A DNA stretch of 64,000 bases from Pseudomonas sp. 10S4 (lineage in GTDB: Bacteria; Pseudomonadota; Gammaproteobacteria; Pseudomonadales; Pseudomonadaceae). The DNA lies in assembly GCF_034344865.1 (NCBI RefSeq), contig NZ_CP133774.1:1550001-1614000 (forward strand). The letters run 5' to 3'. This document shows positions 19,526-28,809 of this stretch, piece after piece. The position numbers and the translations under genes are program-made. The notes below the pieces were generated by a model. That model was not told the DNA's origin. It searched no databases and saw nothing but the letters and a program-made list of their open reading frames with translations. The first letter of the stretch is position 1. The number at the start of each line of letters is the position of its first letter.

Positions 19526-20612
19526 GCGGGGTCAGGCGTTCATCGCGCCTGGCCCCGCATCGAATTCGGTGTGGTGTGCTGCAATCGCCCAGGCGATTCT
19601 CGCCAGTTTGTTGGCCAGTGCGCAGACCACATGATTGGAGTGATGGTTGTCCCATAGCCGTCGGACCCAGTCCGCCAGCGCTCCTTTCTGTCGATCCAAC
19701 TGCATCAGATAGACGCGGGCACACTGGATCAGCAGACGTCTCTGGTTTCGGTCACCCCGCTTGCTGATGCCTAAAAGTACGGTTTTTCCGCCCGTGGAGT
19801 GTTGTTTGGGCACTAGCCCGATCGAGGCCGAATAGCCTCGGCCGCACTTGAACTGTTTGCCATCGCCCAACTCGGCAGCCAGGACGCTGGAGGTGATCGG
19901 GCCGACACACGGCATCGTCATCAAGCGAACAGCCAGATCATCTTCAGCGGCTTGGCACTCCACTTCCTTATCCAAAGCCTTGACCTGCTCGTGCAAGTAA
20001 TTGAAGTGCTCACGCAGCCTGGTCAGTAGTTTTTTGATGGAATCGGGAAGTGGATGTGCTTCAAGCAGCGCTGGAAGATCTTTGATGGACTTGAAGCCTG
20101 GGGCCAAGCTGATTCCGACTTCCAGGAGGGCTGCGTGAATCCGATTGACGGTAGCAGTACGTTCTTTGATGAACGAATCACGTGTCGAGTTGAGCATGGC
20201 CAGCGCCTGCTGAGCCTGATTCTTGGGCGGCACAAAGCGCATTGTTGGACGAGTTGCAGCCTCGCAGATCGCTTCGGCATCAGCGAAGTCGTTCTTGTTG
20301 CTTTTCACATACGGACGCACGAGATGCGGAGCAATGAGTTTGGGTATATGCCCCAGTCTTGAGACTTCCTGCGCCATGAAGTGGGCTCCGCCGCAAGCTT
20401 CCATCGCAACGGTGCAGGGTTCGAGATTGGCCAGATGCTGGATGAGCGCCGCCCGATTAAACTTTTTGCGGTAAAGCTCATGACCACGATCATCTTGTGC
20501 ATGCAGATGAAAGGTGTGTTTTCCCAGATCGATGGCGACAATAGCTACTTTGTTCATGGCAACGGTCTCCGATGAGCCCCCTGTGAAAGCTTAGTGGGTG
20601 ATCACAGGGGGC
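19526..20612 (-). mobile_element. IS110-family insertion sequence (ends not resolved)
   Basis: The core of the element spans the transposase and the two hairpins that bracket it: GCGGGGTCAGGCG/CGCCTGGCCCCGC (19526–19558) over the stop codon and an 11-bp perfect stem GCCCCCTGTGA/TCACAGGGGGC (20576–20612) upstream of the start. IS110 elements lack long terminal inverted repeats, so I cannot fix the outer boundaries. The true element may extend left to about 19380 and right to about 20640. The adjoining noncoding ends are where IS110 bridge RNAs are encoded. Confidence 0.75.
19532..20557 (-). CDS. IS110 family transposase
   Basis: 341 residues. The N-terminal DEDD (RuvC-like) domain shows 'VAIDLGKHTFHLHAQD', 'CTVAMEACGGAHF' and 'KSNKNDFADAEAICEAA', supplying the acidic residues. 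A coiled linker 'TVNRIHAALLEVGISL' follows, then the C-terminal Transposase_20 (HhH) domain 'LMTMPCVGPITSSVLAAELG' with the serine-containing 'GYSASIGLVPKQHSTGGKT'. ATG 20557 follows GGAGACC. The frame is complete and uninterrupted, so the copy may be active. Confidence 0.93.
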   Translation of the reverse strand: MNKVAIVAIDLGKHTFHLHAQDDRGHELYRKKFNRAALIQHLANLEPCTVAMEACGGAHFMAQEVSRLGHIPKLIAPHLVRPYVKSNKNDFADAEAICEAATRPTMRFVPPKNQAQQALAMLNSTRDSFIKERTATVNRIHAALLEVGISLAPGFKSIKDLPALLEAHPLPDSIKKLLTRLREHFNYLHEQVKALDKEVECQAAEDDLAVRLMTMPCVGPITSSVLAAELGDGKQFKCGRGYSASIGLVPKQHSTGGKTVLLGISKRGDRNQRRLLIQCARVYLMQLDRQKGALADWVRRLWDNHHSNHVVCALANKLARIAWAIAAHHTEFDAGPGAMNA

Positions 20613-20655
20613 GGCGGGGGAGCCATTTCATTATTTGTTTTCGGGTGACCGGAAG

Positions 20656-21513
20656 TCAGCAACGGCCTTCGAGAATCGCTGCATACCCTTCGCGATAACT
20701 TGGGTACTTCGGCACCCAGCCCAACGCTTTCGCCCGGGCATTGCTGCAGCGCTTGCTGCCAGTGCGGCGCACGCTCGCGTCTTCGGCCCATTCGGTCACA
20801 CCCAGGTACTCCCGCAACCAGCCCACCACGTCGGCCAACGGCGCCGGCGCATCATCGACGCCGATGTAGACGTCATCCAACGCCACATCACGATGATCCG
20901 CTTCAAGTAGAAACGCCATCAACCCGGCCGCGTCGTCGGCGTGAATGCGGTTGCCGTACAGCGGTGGATCAGTCACTACGCGATAACCGCCGCGCACTTG
21001 GATCAGCAACCTTTCGCGGCCAGGGCCGTAGATCCCGGTCAAACGCACGATGCTCGCCGGGATGCCACTGCCGAGCGCCACCTGCTCGGCCTCCAGCATC
21101 AGTCGCCCCGAAAAACCACCGGCCGCCGTCGGCGAGGTTTCATCGACCCACTCGCCACCCTCCTGACCGTAGACACTGCTACTGGAGACAAACAGCAAGC
21201 GTTTAGGTACCTGCCCGTAGTCGTTCAGCCACTCAAGTACATACTGCAAGCCCTGGACATAGGCGGCGCGGTACCCGGCTTCATCGTGATCGGTAGCCGC
21301 CGCGCAATACACCAGGTAATCCACCGCACCGATTGGCCAGGTCTCTGGACAGTCTTTATTGAACAAGTTGCCGGCAACACCAATCACCCCTTCGGGCAGA
21401 CGTGAGATGTCACGCCGCAATCCGTGAACCTCCCACCCAAAACCCAGCAATTGTGTGGCCAGACGGCTGCCGACATCACCGCAGCCGGCGATCAAAACAG
21501 ATGGCGCGGACAT
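20656..21513 (-). CDS. NAD-dependent epimerase/dehydratase-like SDR protein
   Basis: 285 residues. The Rossmann motif 'VLIAGCGDVGSRLATQLLG' is at the N-terminus, the catalytic-like 'LLFVSSSSVYGQEGGEW' has Ser and Tyr-x3 but no Lys at the usual place (YGQEG), and 'SIVRLTGIYGPGRERLL' is the sugar-epimerase-type segment. It resembles the atypical extended SDR group (YeeZ-like) of unknown substrate. Transcribed away from the tonB operon; the IS110 element now lies directly downstream. Confidence 0.88.
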   Translation of the reverse strand: MSAPSVLIAGCGDVGSRLATQLLGFGWEVHGLRRDISRLPEGVIGVAGNLFNKDCPETWPIGAVDYLVYCAAATDHDEAGYRAAYVQGLQYVLEWLNDYGQVPKRLLFVSSSSVYGQEGGEWVDETSPTAAGGFSGRLMLEAEQVALGSGIPASIVRLTGIYGPGRERLLIQVRGGYRVVTDPPLYGNRIHADDAAGLMAFLLEADHRDVALDDVYIGVDDAPAPLADVVGWLREYLGVTEWAEDASVRRTGSKRCSNARAKALGWVPKYPSYREGYAAILEGRC

Positions 21514-21701
21514 CAGAACACTCCCTCAGGAAAGGTACAGACTAGCGCCCGTAAAGGACGAGCGGCTAGCAATGGAGGAAAAAAGAGAAGCCATTACTTT
21601 TGTTAACAAGAATTAATTGCAATAATGCCAGCCACTTTTGTTCTCGGCCTTACGAGGCCTGGAAGAACATTTACCCTATTTTCCTCTCAGGTCCGGCCAG
21701 C

Positions 21702-22667
21702 ATGACACGCAATCTATTTCCCGCTTCGCCAACCAAACGACCTCGCGCCTGGAGCGCTGTGGCCGCCCTGCTGCTCAGCCTGATGCTGGCGCCGATCGCC
21801 GCTTTCGCTGATGCACAAGCACCAGCCACTCCGGCAGCCGCTACTGCTCCGGCCCCTGCTGATCATGCTGCTGCACCGGCCGCAACCGACCCGGCTCAAG
21901 CCGTGAACGCCACTGCTGACGACGCACCTGAAGTCCTCGAGCCCGACAACTCTCTGGGCATGGCCCACGACCTGTCGCCATGGGGCATGTACCAGAACGC
22001 CGATATTATCGTGAAAATCGTGATGATCGGTCTGGCCATCGCCTCGATCATCACCTGGACCATCTGGATCGCCAAGGGCTTCGAGCTGATGGGCGCCAAG
22101 CGTCGTCTGCGGACCGAAATCGTCCACCTGAAGAAAGCCGCCACCCTTAAAGAAGCCAGCGCTTCGGCGACCAAGGAAGGCACCCTCGCCAACCTGCTGG
22201 TTCACGATGCCCTCGAAGAAATGCGCCTGTCGGTCAACAGCCGCGAGAAAGAAGGCATCAAGGAACGTGTCGCCTTCCGTCTTGAGCGTCTGGTTGCAGC
22301 CTGCGGTCGCAACATGAGCAGCGGCACCGGCGTACTCGCCACCATCGGCTCCACCGCGCCCTTCGTCGGCCTATTCGGTACCGTATGGGGCATCATGAAC
22401 AGCTTCATCGGCATCGCCAAAACCCAGACCACCAACCTCGCCGTTGTAGCCCCCGGCATTGCCGAAGCCCTGCTGGCCACTGCGCTGGGTCTGGTTGCGG
22501 CGATTCCTGCCGTGGTGATCTACAACGTCTTCGCCCGCTCCATCGCCGGTTACAAGGCGCAGGTTTCCGATGCGTCGGCAGAAGTCCTGCTGCTGGTCAG
22601 CCGCGACCTGGATCACCTGCCGCCCGAGCGCAGCAGCTCGCAACCGCACATGGTGAAAGTGGGGTAA
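21702..22667 (+). CDS. exbB: TonB-system energiser ExbB
   Basis: 321 residues from ATG 21702 ('MTRNLFPASPTKRPRAW'). It has an N-terminal signal-like hydrophobic stretch, an Ala/Pro-rich periplasmic segment (about 40–90), then three membrane segments: 'IIVKIVMIGLAIASIITWTI' (about 110), 'TGVLATIGSTAPFVGLFGTV' (about 220) and 'EALLATALGLVAAIPAVVIY' (about 260). It forms the proton channel with ExbD that powers TonB. The AT-rich 21598–21626 region upstream probably carries the promoter; a Fur site would be expected but I see no convincing one. Confidence 0.95.
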   Translation: MTRNLFPASPTKRPRAWSAVAALLLSLMLAPIAAFADAQAPATPAAATAPAPADHAAAPAATDPAQAVNATADDAPEVLEPDNSLGMAHDLSPWGMYQNADIIVKIVMIGLAIASIITWTIWIAKGFELMGAKRRLRTEIVHLKKAATLKEASASATKEGTLANLLVHDALEEMRLSVNSREKEGIKERVAFRLERLVAACGRNMSSGTGVLATIGSTAPFVGLFGTVWGIMNSFIGIAKTQTTNLAVVAPGIAEALLATALGLVAAIPAVVIYNVFARSIAGYKAQVSDASAEVLLLVSRDLDHLPPERSSSQPHMVKVG

Positions 22668-22673
22668 TCGGCC

Positions 22674-23102
22674 ATGGGCCTGCATTTGAAAGAAGGCGCA
22701 GACGACGATCTGGCCGAGAACCATGAAATCAACGTCACGCCGTTTATCGACGTGATGCTGGTGCTGTTGATCATCTTCATGGTGGCCGCTCCGTTGGCCA
22801 CGGTGGACATCAAGGTCGACCTGCCCGCCTCCAGCGCCAAACCGGCGCCACGGCCAGAGAAACCGGTGTTCCTCAGCGTAAAAGCTGACCAACGCCTGTT
22901 CCTCGGCGAAGACGAAGTGAAAGCCGAAGCCCTCGGCGCCACGCTCGACGCCAGGACCAAGGGCAAGAAAGACACGACGATCTTCTTCCAGGCCGATAAA
23001 GGCGTGGACTACGGCGACCTGATGAGCGTGATGGACAACCTGCGCTCTGCCGGTTACCTGAAGGTGGGTCTGGTCGGTCTCGAGTCGGCAGTCAAGAAAT
23101 GA
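22674..23102 (+). CDS. exbD: TonB-system protein ExbD
   Basis: 142 residues. It has a short cytoplasmic N-terminus, then one membrane helix 'INVTPFIDVMLVLLIIFM' with the proton-carrying Asp, then a periplasmic domain with 'LSVKADQRLFLGEDEV' and 'YGDLMSVMDNLRSAGYLKVG'. It is 6 bp after exbB and overlaps tonB by 4 bp, so the three are translated as an operon. Confidence 0.97.
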   Translation: MGLHLKEGADDDLAENHEINVTPFIDVMLVLLIIFMVAAPLATVDIKVDLPASSAKPAPRPEKPVFLSVKADQRLFLGEDEVKAEALGATLDARTKGKKDTTIFFQADKGVDYGDLMSVMDNLRSAGYLKVGLVGLESAVKK

Positions 23103-23848
23103 ACACAACGCGCCATAAGCTGACGCGTTACGGCGGGAGCCTGGCCGTGGTGCTGGGCGTCCATGCGCTGGCCATTGCGCTGGCGTTGAACTGGACGGCA
23201 CGCCCACCGATCGAGCTGCCACCGCAGGCGATGATGGTGGAGTTGGCGCCGGTTCCGGCCCCGCCACCGCCCGCACCGCCAAAGGTCATCACGCCACCGC
23301 AGCCACCGGCGCCGGTAGAAGAGCTGCCGATACCGAAACTGGCTGAAGTGCCGAAGGCCGAGATTGCCGTGCCGAAACCGGTTAAACCCAAGCCAAAGCC
23401 TCAACCGCCCAAGCCTGTGGAGAAAAAACCGGAGCCGCCGAAGGAAAAACCGTCCGAGGCAAAACCGAGCGACGCGCAACCGACTCAGGCACCGACCGAG
23501 AAGTCCGCGCAGCCAGCTCCGGGGCCTTCGCCCGCCCAGCAGGCCGCCAAGGCCAGTTGGCAAGGCACGTTGCTGGCTCACTTGGCCAAGTACAAGAAGT
23601 ACCCGGCAAGTGCGCAATCTCGGGGCAAGGAAGGGTTGAACCGCCTGCGCTTCGTGGTCGATGCCGAAGGTAATGTGTTGTCGTTTGAACTGGTGACCGG
23701 CTCTGGCAACGCCGATCTGGACCGGGCCACCCTGGAAATGATCAAACGCGCACAACCACTGCCCAAGCCACCGGCCGATATGCTGAACAACGGCTCTATC
23801 GAAATCGTTGCACCGTTTGTTTACTCGCTGGAAAAACGCCGGCGTTAA
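23099..23848 (+). CDS. tonB: Energy transducer TonB
   Basis: 249 residues. It has an N-terminal membrane anchor 'SLAVVLGVHALAIALAL' with the conserved Ser and His, a long Pro/Lys-rich periplasmic spacer (about 40–145) and a C-terminal domain 'KYKKYPASAQSRGKEGLNRL' to 'VTGSGNADLDRATLEMIKRA'. It carries energy from ExbBD to outer-membrane receptors such as siderophore receptors. It ends 17 bp before a REPIN. Confidence 0.96.
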   Translation: MNTTRHKLTRYGGSLAVVLGVHALAIALALNWTARPPIELPPQAMMVELAPVPAPPPPAPPKVITPPQPPAPVEELPIPKLAEVPKAEIAVPKPVKPKPKPQPPKPVEKKPEPPKEKPSEAKPSDAQPTQAPTEKSAQPAPGPSPAQQAAKASWQGTLLAHLAKYKKYPASAQSRGKEGLNRLRFVVDAEGNVLSFELVTGSGNADLDRATLEMIKRAQPLPKPPADMLNNGSIEIVAPFVYSLEKRRR

Positions 23849-23864
23849 GTCACCGCAAATCCCC

Positions 23865-23955
23865 CTGTGGGAGCGGGCTTGCTCGCGAACGCGGTGTATC
23901 AGCCAACAAAGATGCTGGATGTGATGGCCTCTTCGCGAGCAAGCCCGCTCCCACA
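23865..23955. repeat. REPIN downstream of tonB
   Basis: CTGTGGGAGCGGGCTTGCTC and the inverse GAGCAAGCCCGCTCCCACA arms, with the GCGGTGTATCAG spacer shared with the argB/pyrE REPIN. Confidence 0.9.
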
Positions 23956-23984
23956 AGGGATCGCTGGCAGCAGGGATATTTGTG

Positions 23985-24007
23985 AAAGGCACCCGAAAGG
24001 TGCCTTT
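23985..24007 (+). terminator. Terminator between tonB and oxyR
   Basis: Stem AAAGGCACC/GGTGCCTTT with a CGAA loop and a T run on the plus strand, after the REPIN. It closes the exbB–exbD–tonB operon. Confidence 0.8.
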
Positions 24008-24126
24008 TACATATCCGCCAGCGGCAAACCTGCATTGCCTTGTGTCACTCAACACACTCAGTCTGATAACGTGCGTCTATCGATTGCAGCCGGTATGCTT
24101 GGCCCGCAACTTCATGGACGCTCGCT

Positions 24127-25056
24127 ATGACTCTTACAGAATTACGCTACATCGTTACCCTCGCCCAAGAGCAGCACTTCGGCCATGCGGCCGAGCGTTG
24201 CCACGTCAGCCAGCCGACCCTGTCGGTGGGCGTGAAAAAGCTTGAAGACGAACTCGGTGTGCTGATTTTCGAGCGCAGTAAGAGCGCCGTGCGCCTGACT
24301 CCGGTCGGTGAAGGCATCGTGGCCCAGGCGCAAAAGGTCCTGGAGCAAGCCCAAGGCATCCGCGAACTGGCCCAGGCCGGCAAGAACCAATTGACCGCCC
24401 CGCTGAAAGTCGGCGCGATCTACACCGTCGGCCCGTACCTGTTCCCGCACCTGATTCCACAACTGCACCGGGTCGCCCCGCAGATGCCGTTGTACATCGA
24501 AGAAAACTTCACCCACGTGCTGCGCGACAAACTGCGCAACGGCGAGCTCGACGCGATCATCATCGCCCTGCCGTTCAACGAAGCCGACGTGCTGACCCTG
24601 CAACTCTATGACGAGCCGTTCTACGTCCTGATGCCGGCCCAGCACCCGTGGACCCAAAAAGAAACCATCGACGCCAGCCTGCTCAACGACAAGAGCCTGC
24701 TGCTGCTCGGCGAAGGCCACTGCTTCCGCGATCAAGTGCTGGAAGCCTGCCCGACGCTCGGCAAAGGCAACGACGGCGCCAAGCACACCACGGTGGAATC
24801 CAGCTCCCTGGAAACCATCCGCCACATGGTCGCCTCCGGCCTCGGCATCTCGATCCTGCCGCTGTCGGCAGTGGACAGCCACCATTACGCCCCCGGCGTG
24901 ATCGCCGTGCGTCCACTGTCGCCACCGGTGCCGTTCCGCACCGTGGCCATCGCCTGGCGCGCGAGCTTCCCGCGGCCGAAGGCGATTGAAATCCTCGCTG
25001 ACTCCATTCGCCTGTGCTCGGTGGCCAAGCCCGCTGCGCCGGTGGTTGCGGGTTAA
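24127..25056 (+). CDS. oxyR: Hydrogen peroxide-sensing LysR regulator OxyR
   Basis: 309 residues. The N-terminal winged HTH 'HFGHAAERCHVSQPTLSVGV' covers about residues 18–37. The peroxide-sensing pair Cys199 and Cys208 is present in 'GEGHCFRDQVLEACPTLG'. Disulphide formation in OxyR activates catalase and alkyl hydroperoxide reductase genes. recG starts 9 bp after its stop, the usual Pseudomonas arrangement, so both are probably on one transcript. Confidence 0.97.
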   Translation: MTLTELRYIVTLAQEQHFGHAAERCHVSQPTLSVGVKKLEDELGVLIFERSKSAVRLTPVGEGIVAQAQKVLEQAQGIRELAQAGKNQLTAPLKVGAIYTVGPYLFPHLIPQLHRVAPQMPLYIEENFTHVLRDKLRNGELDAIIIALPFNEADVLTLQLYDEPFYVLMPAQHPWTQKETIDASLLNDKSLLLLGEGHCFRDQVLEACPTLGKGNDGAKHTTVESSSLETIRHMVASGLGISILPLSAVDSHHYAPGVIAVRPLSPPVPFRTVAIAWRASFPRPKAIEILADSIRLCSVAKPAAPVVAG

Positions 25057-25065
25057 GTCGCTGCC

Positions 25066-27141
25066 ATGACCGAGTTGTCGCAAGTGTCGGTGACGGCACT
25101 CAAAGGTGTCGGCGAAGCCATGGCCGAGAAATTGGCCAAGGTTGGCCTGGAAAATCTCCAGGACGTGCTGTTTCACCTGCCATTGCGCTATCAGGACCGC
25201 ACTCGTGTGGTCCCGATTGGCCACTTGCGACCGGGGCAAGACGCGGTGATCGAAGGCACCGTCAGCGGCGCCGACGTGGTCATGGGCCGCCGCCGCAGCC
25301 TGGTGGTACGGATACAGGACGGCACCGGCGGTCTGAGCCTGCGCTTCTACCATTTCAGCAACGCCCAGAAAGAAGGCCTCAAGCGCGGCACGCGAATTCG
25401 CTGTTACGGCGAAGCGCGGCCCGGTGCGTCCGGGCTGGAGATCTACCACCCGGAATACCGCGCCATCACCGGCGACGAGCCGCCGCCAGTGGATGAAACC
25501 CTGACGCCGGTTTACCCGCTCACCGAAGGCCTGACCCAACAGCGTTTGCGCCAACTGTGCATGCAAACCCTGACTTTGCTCGGCCCGAGCAGCCTGCCCG
25601 ACTGGCTGCCGACCGAATTGGCCCGGGACTATCAACTGGCGCCGCTGGCCGATGCGATCCGCTACCTGCACCACCCGCCCGCCGATGCCGACGTCGACGA
25701 ACTCGCGCTCGGTCATCACTGGGCCCAACATCGTTTGGCCTTCGAAGAACTGCTGACGCATCAACTGTCCCAGCAGCGCCTGCGCGAAAGCATGCGTTCC
25801 CTGCGCGCACCGGCGATGCCGAAAGCCACCAAACTGCCGCCCAAGTACCTGGCCAATCTCGGCTTCACGCCGACCGGCGCCCAGCAACGGGTCGGCAATG
25901 AAATCGCCTACGACCTCAGTCAGCACGAGCCGATGCTGCGGCTGATCCAGGGCGACGTAGGCGCCGGTAAAACCGTGGTCGCCGCCCTCGCCGCGCTGCA
26001 AGCACTGGAGGCCGGTTATCAAGTCGCGCTGATGGCGCCCACCGAGATCCTCGCCGAGCAGCACTTCATCACCTTCAAGCGCTGGCTCGAACCGCTGGGC
26101 ATCGAAGTCGCGTGGCTGGCCGGCAAGCTCAAGGGCAAGAACCGCGTCGCCGCACTGGAACAAATCGCCAGCGGCACGCCAATGGTGGTCGGCACCCACG
26201 CGCTGTTCCAGGAAGAAGTGCAGTTCAAGAACCTCGCGCTGGCGATCATCGACGAACAACACCGCTTCGGCGTCCAGCAGCGTCTGGCATTGCGGCAGAA
26301 AGGCGTTGGCGGGCGGATGTGTCCACACCAACTGATCATGACCGCCACGCCGATTCCACGGACGCTGGCCATGAGCGCCTACGCCGACCTCGACACCTCG
26401 ATCCTCGACGAATTGCCACCCGGCCGCACCCCGGTCAACACCGTGCTGGTCACCGATACCCGGCGCGTCGAAGTCATTGAGCGAGTGCGCGGCGCCTGTG
26501 CCGAAGGGCGTCAGGCCTACTGGGTTTGTACGCTGATCGAAGAGTCGGAAGAGCTGACCTGTCAGGCCGCCGAAACCACCTACGAAGACCTCACTGCCGC
26601 CCTCGGCGAGCTGAAGGTCGGGTTGATCCACGGCCGCATGAAGCCCGCCGAAAAAGCCGCGGTCATGGCCGAATTCAAGGCCGGTAACTTGCAACTACTG
26701 ATCGCCACCACGGTGATCGAAGTCGGCGTCGACGTGCCCAACGCCAGCCTGATGATCATCGAAAACCCCGAGCGCCTCGGCCTGGCGCAACTGCACCAGT
26801 TGCGCGGTCGCGTCGGGCGGGGCAGCGCCGCCAGCCATTGCGTGCTGCTCTACCATCCGCCGCTGTCACAGATCGGTCGTCAGCGCCTGGGCATCATGCG
26901 CGAAACCAACGACGGTTTTGTCATCGCCGAAAAGGACCTCGAACTGCGCGGCCCCGGCGAAATGCTCGGCACGCGCCAGACCGGTCTGCTTCAATTCAAG
27001 GTCGCCGACCTGATGCGCGATGCCGACTTGCTGCCCGCCGTACGTGACGCGGCTCAGGCATTGCTGGAGCGCTGGCCGGATCATGTCAGCCCGTTGCTCG
27101 ATCGCTGGCTACGTCATGGGCAGCAATACGGCCAAGTGTGA
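25066..27141 (+). CDS. recG: ATP-dependent DNA helicase RecG
   Basis: 691 residues, full length. The N-terminal wedge/OB domain (about 1–250) includes 'LFHLPLRYQDRTRVVPIG'. Superfamily 2 motor motifs are Walker A 'QGDVGAGKTVVAALAALQ' (about residue 293), the DEQH box 'AIIDEQHRFGVQQR', 'MTATPIPRTLAMSAY', and motif VI 'QLHQLRGRVGRG'. It remodels stalled replication forks and Holliday junctions. No frameshift seen along its length. Confidence 0.97.
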   Translation: MTELSQVSVTALKGVGEAMAEKLAKVGLENLQDVLFHLPLRYQDRTRVVPIGHLRPGQDAVIEGTVSGADVVMGRRRSLVVRIQDGTGGLSLRFYHFSNAQKEGLKRGTRIRCYGEARPGASGLEIYHPEYRAITGDEPPPVDETLTPVYPLTEGLTQQRLRQLCMQTLTLLGPSSLPDWLPTELARDYQLAPLADAIRYLHHPPADADVDELALGHHWAQHRLAFEELLTHQLSQQRLRESMRSLRAPAMPKATKLPPKYLANLGFTPTGAQQRVGNEIAYDLSQHEPMLRLIQGDVGAGKTVVAALAALQALEAGYQVALMAPTEILAEQHFITFKRWLEPLGIEVAWLAGKLKGKNRVAALEQIASGTPMVVGTHALFQEEVQFKNLALAIIDEQHRFGVQQRLALRQKGVGGRMCPHQLIMTATPIPRTLAMSAYADLDTSILDELPPGRTPVNTVLVTDTRRVEVIERVRGACAEGRQAYWVCTLIEESEELTCQAAETTYEDLTAALGELKVGLIHGRMKPAEKAAVMAEFKAGNLQLLIATTVIEVGVDVPNASLMIIENPERLGLAQLHQLRGRVGRGSAASHCVLLYHPPLSQIGRQRLGIMRETNDGFVIAEKDLELRGPGEMLGTRQTGLLQFKVADLMRDADLLPAVRDAAQALLERWPDHVSPLLDRWLRHGQQYGQV

Positions 27142-27220
27142 GCAGCGTCTCAGTTTCTGGACCATCGTTCCGAGCAAGCTGGTTATACTCCTGCAATTGT
27201 TTCAAAAGCGGATACACACC

Positions 27221-28621
27221 ATGACCGAAGCTGCCCTCGCCCCAGAACCCCCGCACGCTCCGTCTGTAATTCGGCTGCTGCTCGGCAAGCTGGGCATCGC
27301 CTACGAAGAAGTTCTCGACCATCACGGCCTGAACGCCGCGCGCAAAGTGCAGGCCGTTTTGCTCGATGATGCGGTCGGCGCGCTCATGGTGCTGTTCCCG
27401 CAAAGCCAATTGCTGGACCTCAATCGCCTCGCCGAACTGACTGGCCGCCGATTGACCGCCGTCTCGACCGAACGCCTGGAAAAAATGCTCGGCAAACACA
27501 GCCTGAGCCTGCTGCCCGGCCTGCCGGCGCTGACCAGTTCGCCGTGCCTCTACGAAGAAAGCCTACTGCGCGAACCGACGTTACTGATCAACTCGGGCGA
27601 GCCTGGCGTACTGCTGGAAATTAGCAGCGAAGCCTTCAAGTCCATGCTGACCAAAGCCAGTGCCGCCAACTTCGGCGAAGCCCTGACCAGCATCCGCCCG
27701 AACCTTGACCGCCCTGACGATGACCGCGAGGAAATCACCCAGGCCGTTCAAGCGTTCACCGCGCGACGCATCCAGCAACGCCTGGAAGCGACCATCGAGA
27801 TTCCGCCGCTGGCTGAAACGGCGCAAAAAATCATCAAGCTGCGGGTCGACCCGAACGCCACCATCGACGACATCACCGGCGTCGTCGAAACCGACCCGGC
27901 GCTGGCCGCGCAAGTGGTGAGCTGGGCGGCGTCGCCGTACTACGCCTCGCCGGGCAAGATTCGTTCAGTGGAAGACGCCATCGTCCGGGTGCTGGGTTTC
28001 GACCTGGTGATCAACCTGGCGCTGGGCCTGGCCCTGGGCAAAACCCTGAGCCTGCCCAAAGACCACCCGCAGCACACCACGCCGTACTGGCAGCAATCGA
28101 TCTACACCGCCGCCGTCATCGAAGGCCTGACCCGCGCCATGCCCCGCGCCCAGCGCCCGGAAGCCGGCCTGACCTACCTCGCGGGCTTGCTACACAACTT
28201 CGGCTACTTGCTGCTGGCCCACGTCTTCCCGCCGCACTTCTCGCTGATCTGCCGTCACCTGGAGGTCAACCCGCACCTGTGCCACAGCTATGTTGAACAA
28301 CATCTGCTGGGCATCAGCCGCGAACAGATTGGCTCGTGGCTGATGCGCTACTGGGATATGCCGGATGAGTTGGCCACGGCGCTGCGCTTCCAGCACGATC
28401 CGGGTTATGACGGCGCGTATGCTGAGTACCCGAACCTTGTGTGCTTGTCAGTGCGTTTGTTGCGTAGCCGCGGGATTGGGTCCGGGCCGGATGAAGACAT
28501 TCCGGATGCGTTGCTGGAGCGGGTTGGTTTGACTCGCGACAAGGCGAATGATGTGGTCAGCAAAGTGCTTGAGGCTGAAGTGCTGCTGCGCGAACTGGCT
28601 TCGCAATTCTCCCAAGCCTAA
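27221..28621 (+). CDS. YbaK-like deacylase and HDOD domain protein
   Basis: 466 residues from ATG 27221 ('MTEAALAPEPPHAP'). The N-terminal part (about 15–150) resembles the YbaK/aminoacyl-tRNA deacylase domain ('ARKVQAVLLDDAVGALMVLF', 'LTGRRLTAVSTERLEKML'). The C-terminal part (about 195–390) is an HDOD domain ('VETDPALAAQVVSWAASPYY', 'YLAGLLHNFGYLLLAHVFP', with degenerate HD residues). HDOD proteins usually act in signalling without hydrolysis. The combination is a known Pseudomonas architecture at this locus. The open frame extends into recG, but the ATG start is preferred. Confidence 0.88.
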   Translation: MTEAALAPEPPHAPSVIRLLLGKLGIAYEEVLDHHGLNAARKVQAVLLDDAVGALMVLFPQSQLLDLNRLAELTGRRLTAVSTERLEKMLGKHSLSLLPGLPALTSSPCLYEESLLREPTLLINSGEPGVLLEISSEAFKSMLTKASAANFGEALTSIRPNLDRPDDDREEITQAVQAFTARRIQQRLEATIEIPPLAETAQKIIKLRVDPNATIDDITGVVETDPALAAQVVSWAASPYYASPGKIRSVEDAIVRVLGFDLVINLALGLALGKTLSLPKDHPQHTTPYWQQSIYTAAVIEGLTRAMPRAQRPEAGLTYLAGLLHNFGYLLLAHVFPPHFSLICRHLEVNPHLCHSYVEQHLLGISREQIGSWLMRYWDMPDELATALRFQHDPGYDGAYAEYPNLVCLSVRLLRSRGIGSGPDEDIPDALLERVGLTRDKANDVVSKVLEAEVLLRELASQFSQA

Positions 28622-28624
28622 AAG

Positions 28625-28692
28625 CTTCGCGGGCAAGCCTCGCTCCTACAGGATTTATACGATCCCTGTAGGAGCGAGGCTTGCCCACGAAG
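28625..28692. repeat. REPIN (compact)
   Basis: CTTCGCGGGCAAGCCTCGCTCCTACAG at the left and CTGTAGGAGCGAGGCTTGCCC at the right with only about 15 bp between. It begins 4 bp after the HDOD gene stop. Confidence 0.9.
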
Positions 28693-28727
28693 AATCCACC
28701 TCGGTCTACCTGACTCACCACCAACCC

Positions 28728-28771
28728 CTGTGGCGAGGGAGCTTGCTCCCGCTCGGCTGCGCAGCAGCCGC
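28728..28771. repeat. Single REP element (TGTGGCGAGGGAGCTTGC type)
   Basis: One REP arm, CTGTGGCGAGGGAGCTTGCTC, then a GGCTGCGCAGCAGCC hairpin. No inverted partner nearby. Confidence 0.75.
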
Positions 28772-28809
28772 AATCCACCCAACGCGGTGTACCTGACCCC
28801 CTTCTGATC

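Noticed and set aside
24142..26694. An open frame of 850 codons on the minus strand opposite oxyR and recG
   Set aside because: It mirrors the third-position GC of two well-supported genes, has no family resemblance and spans two unrelated genes.
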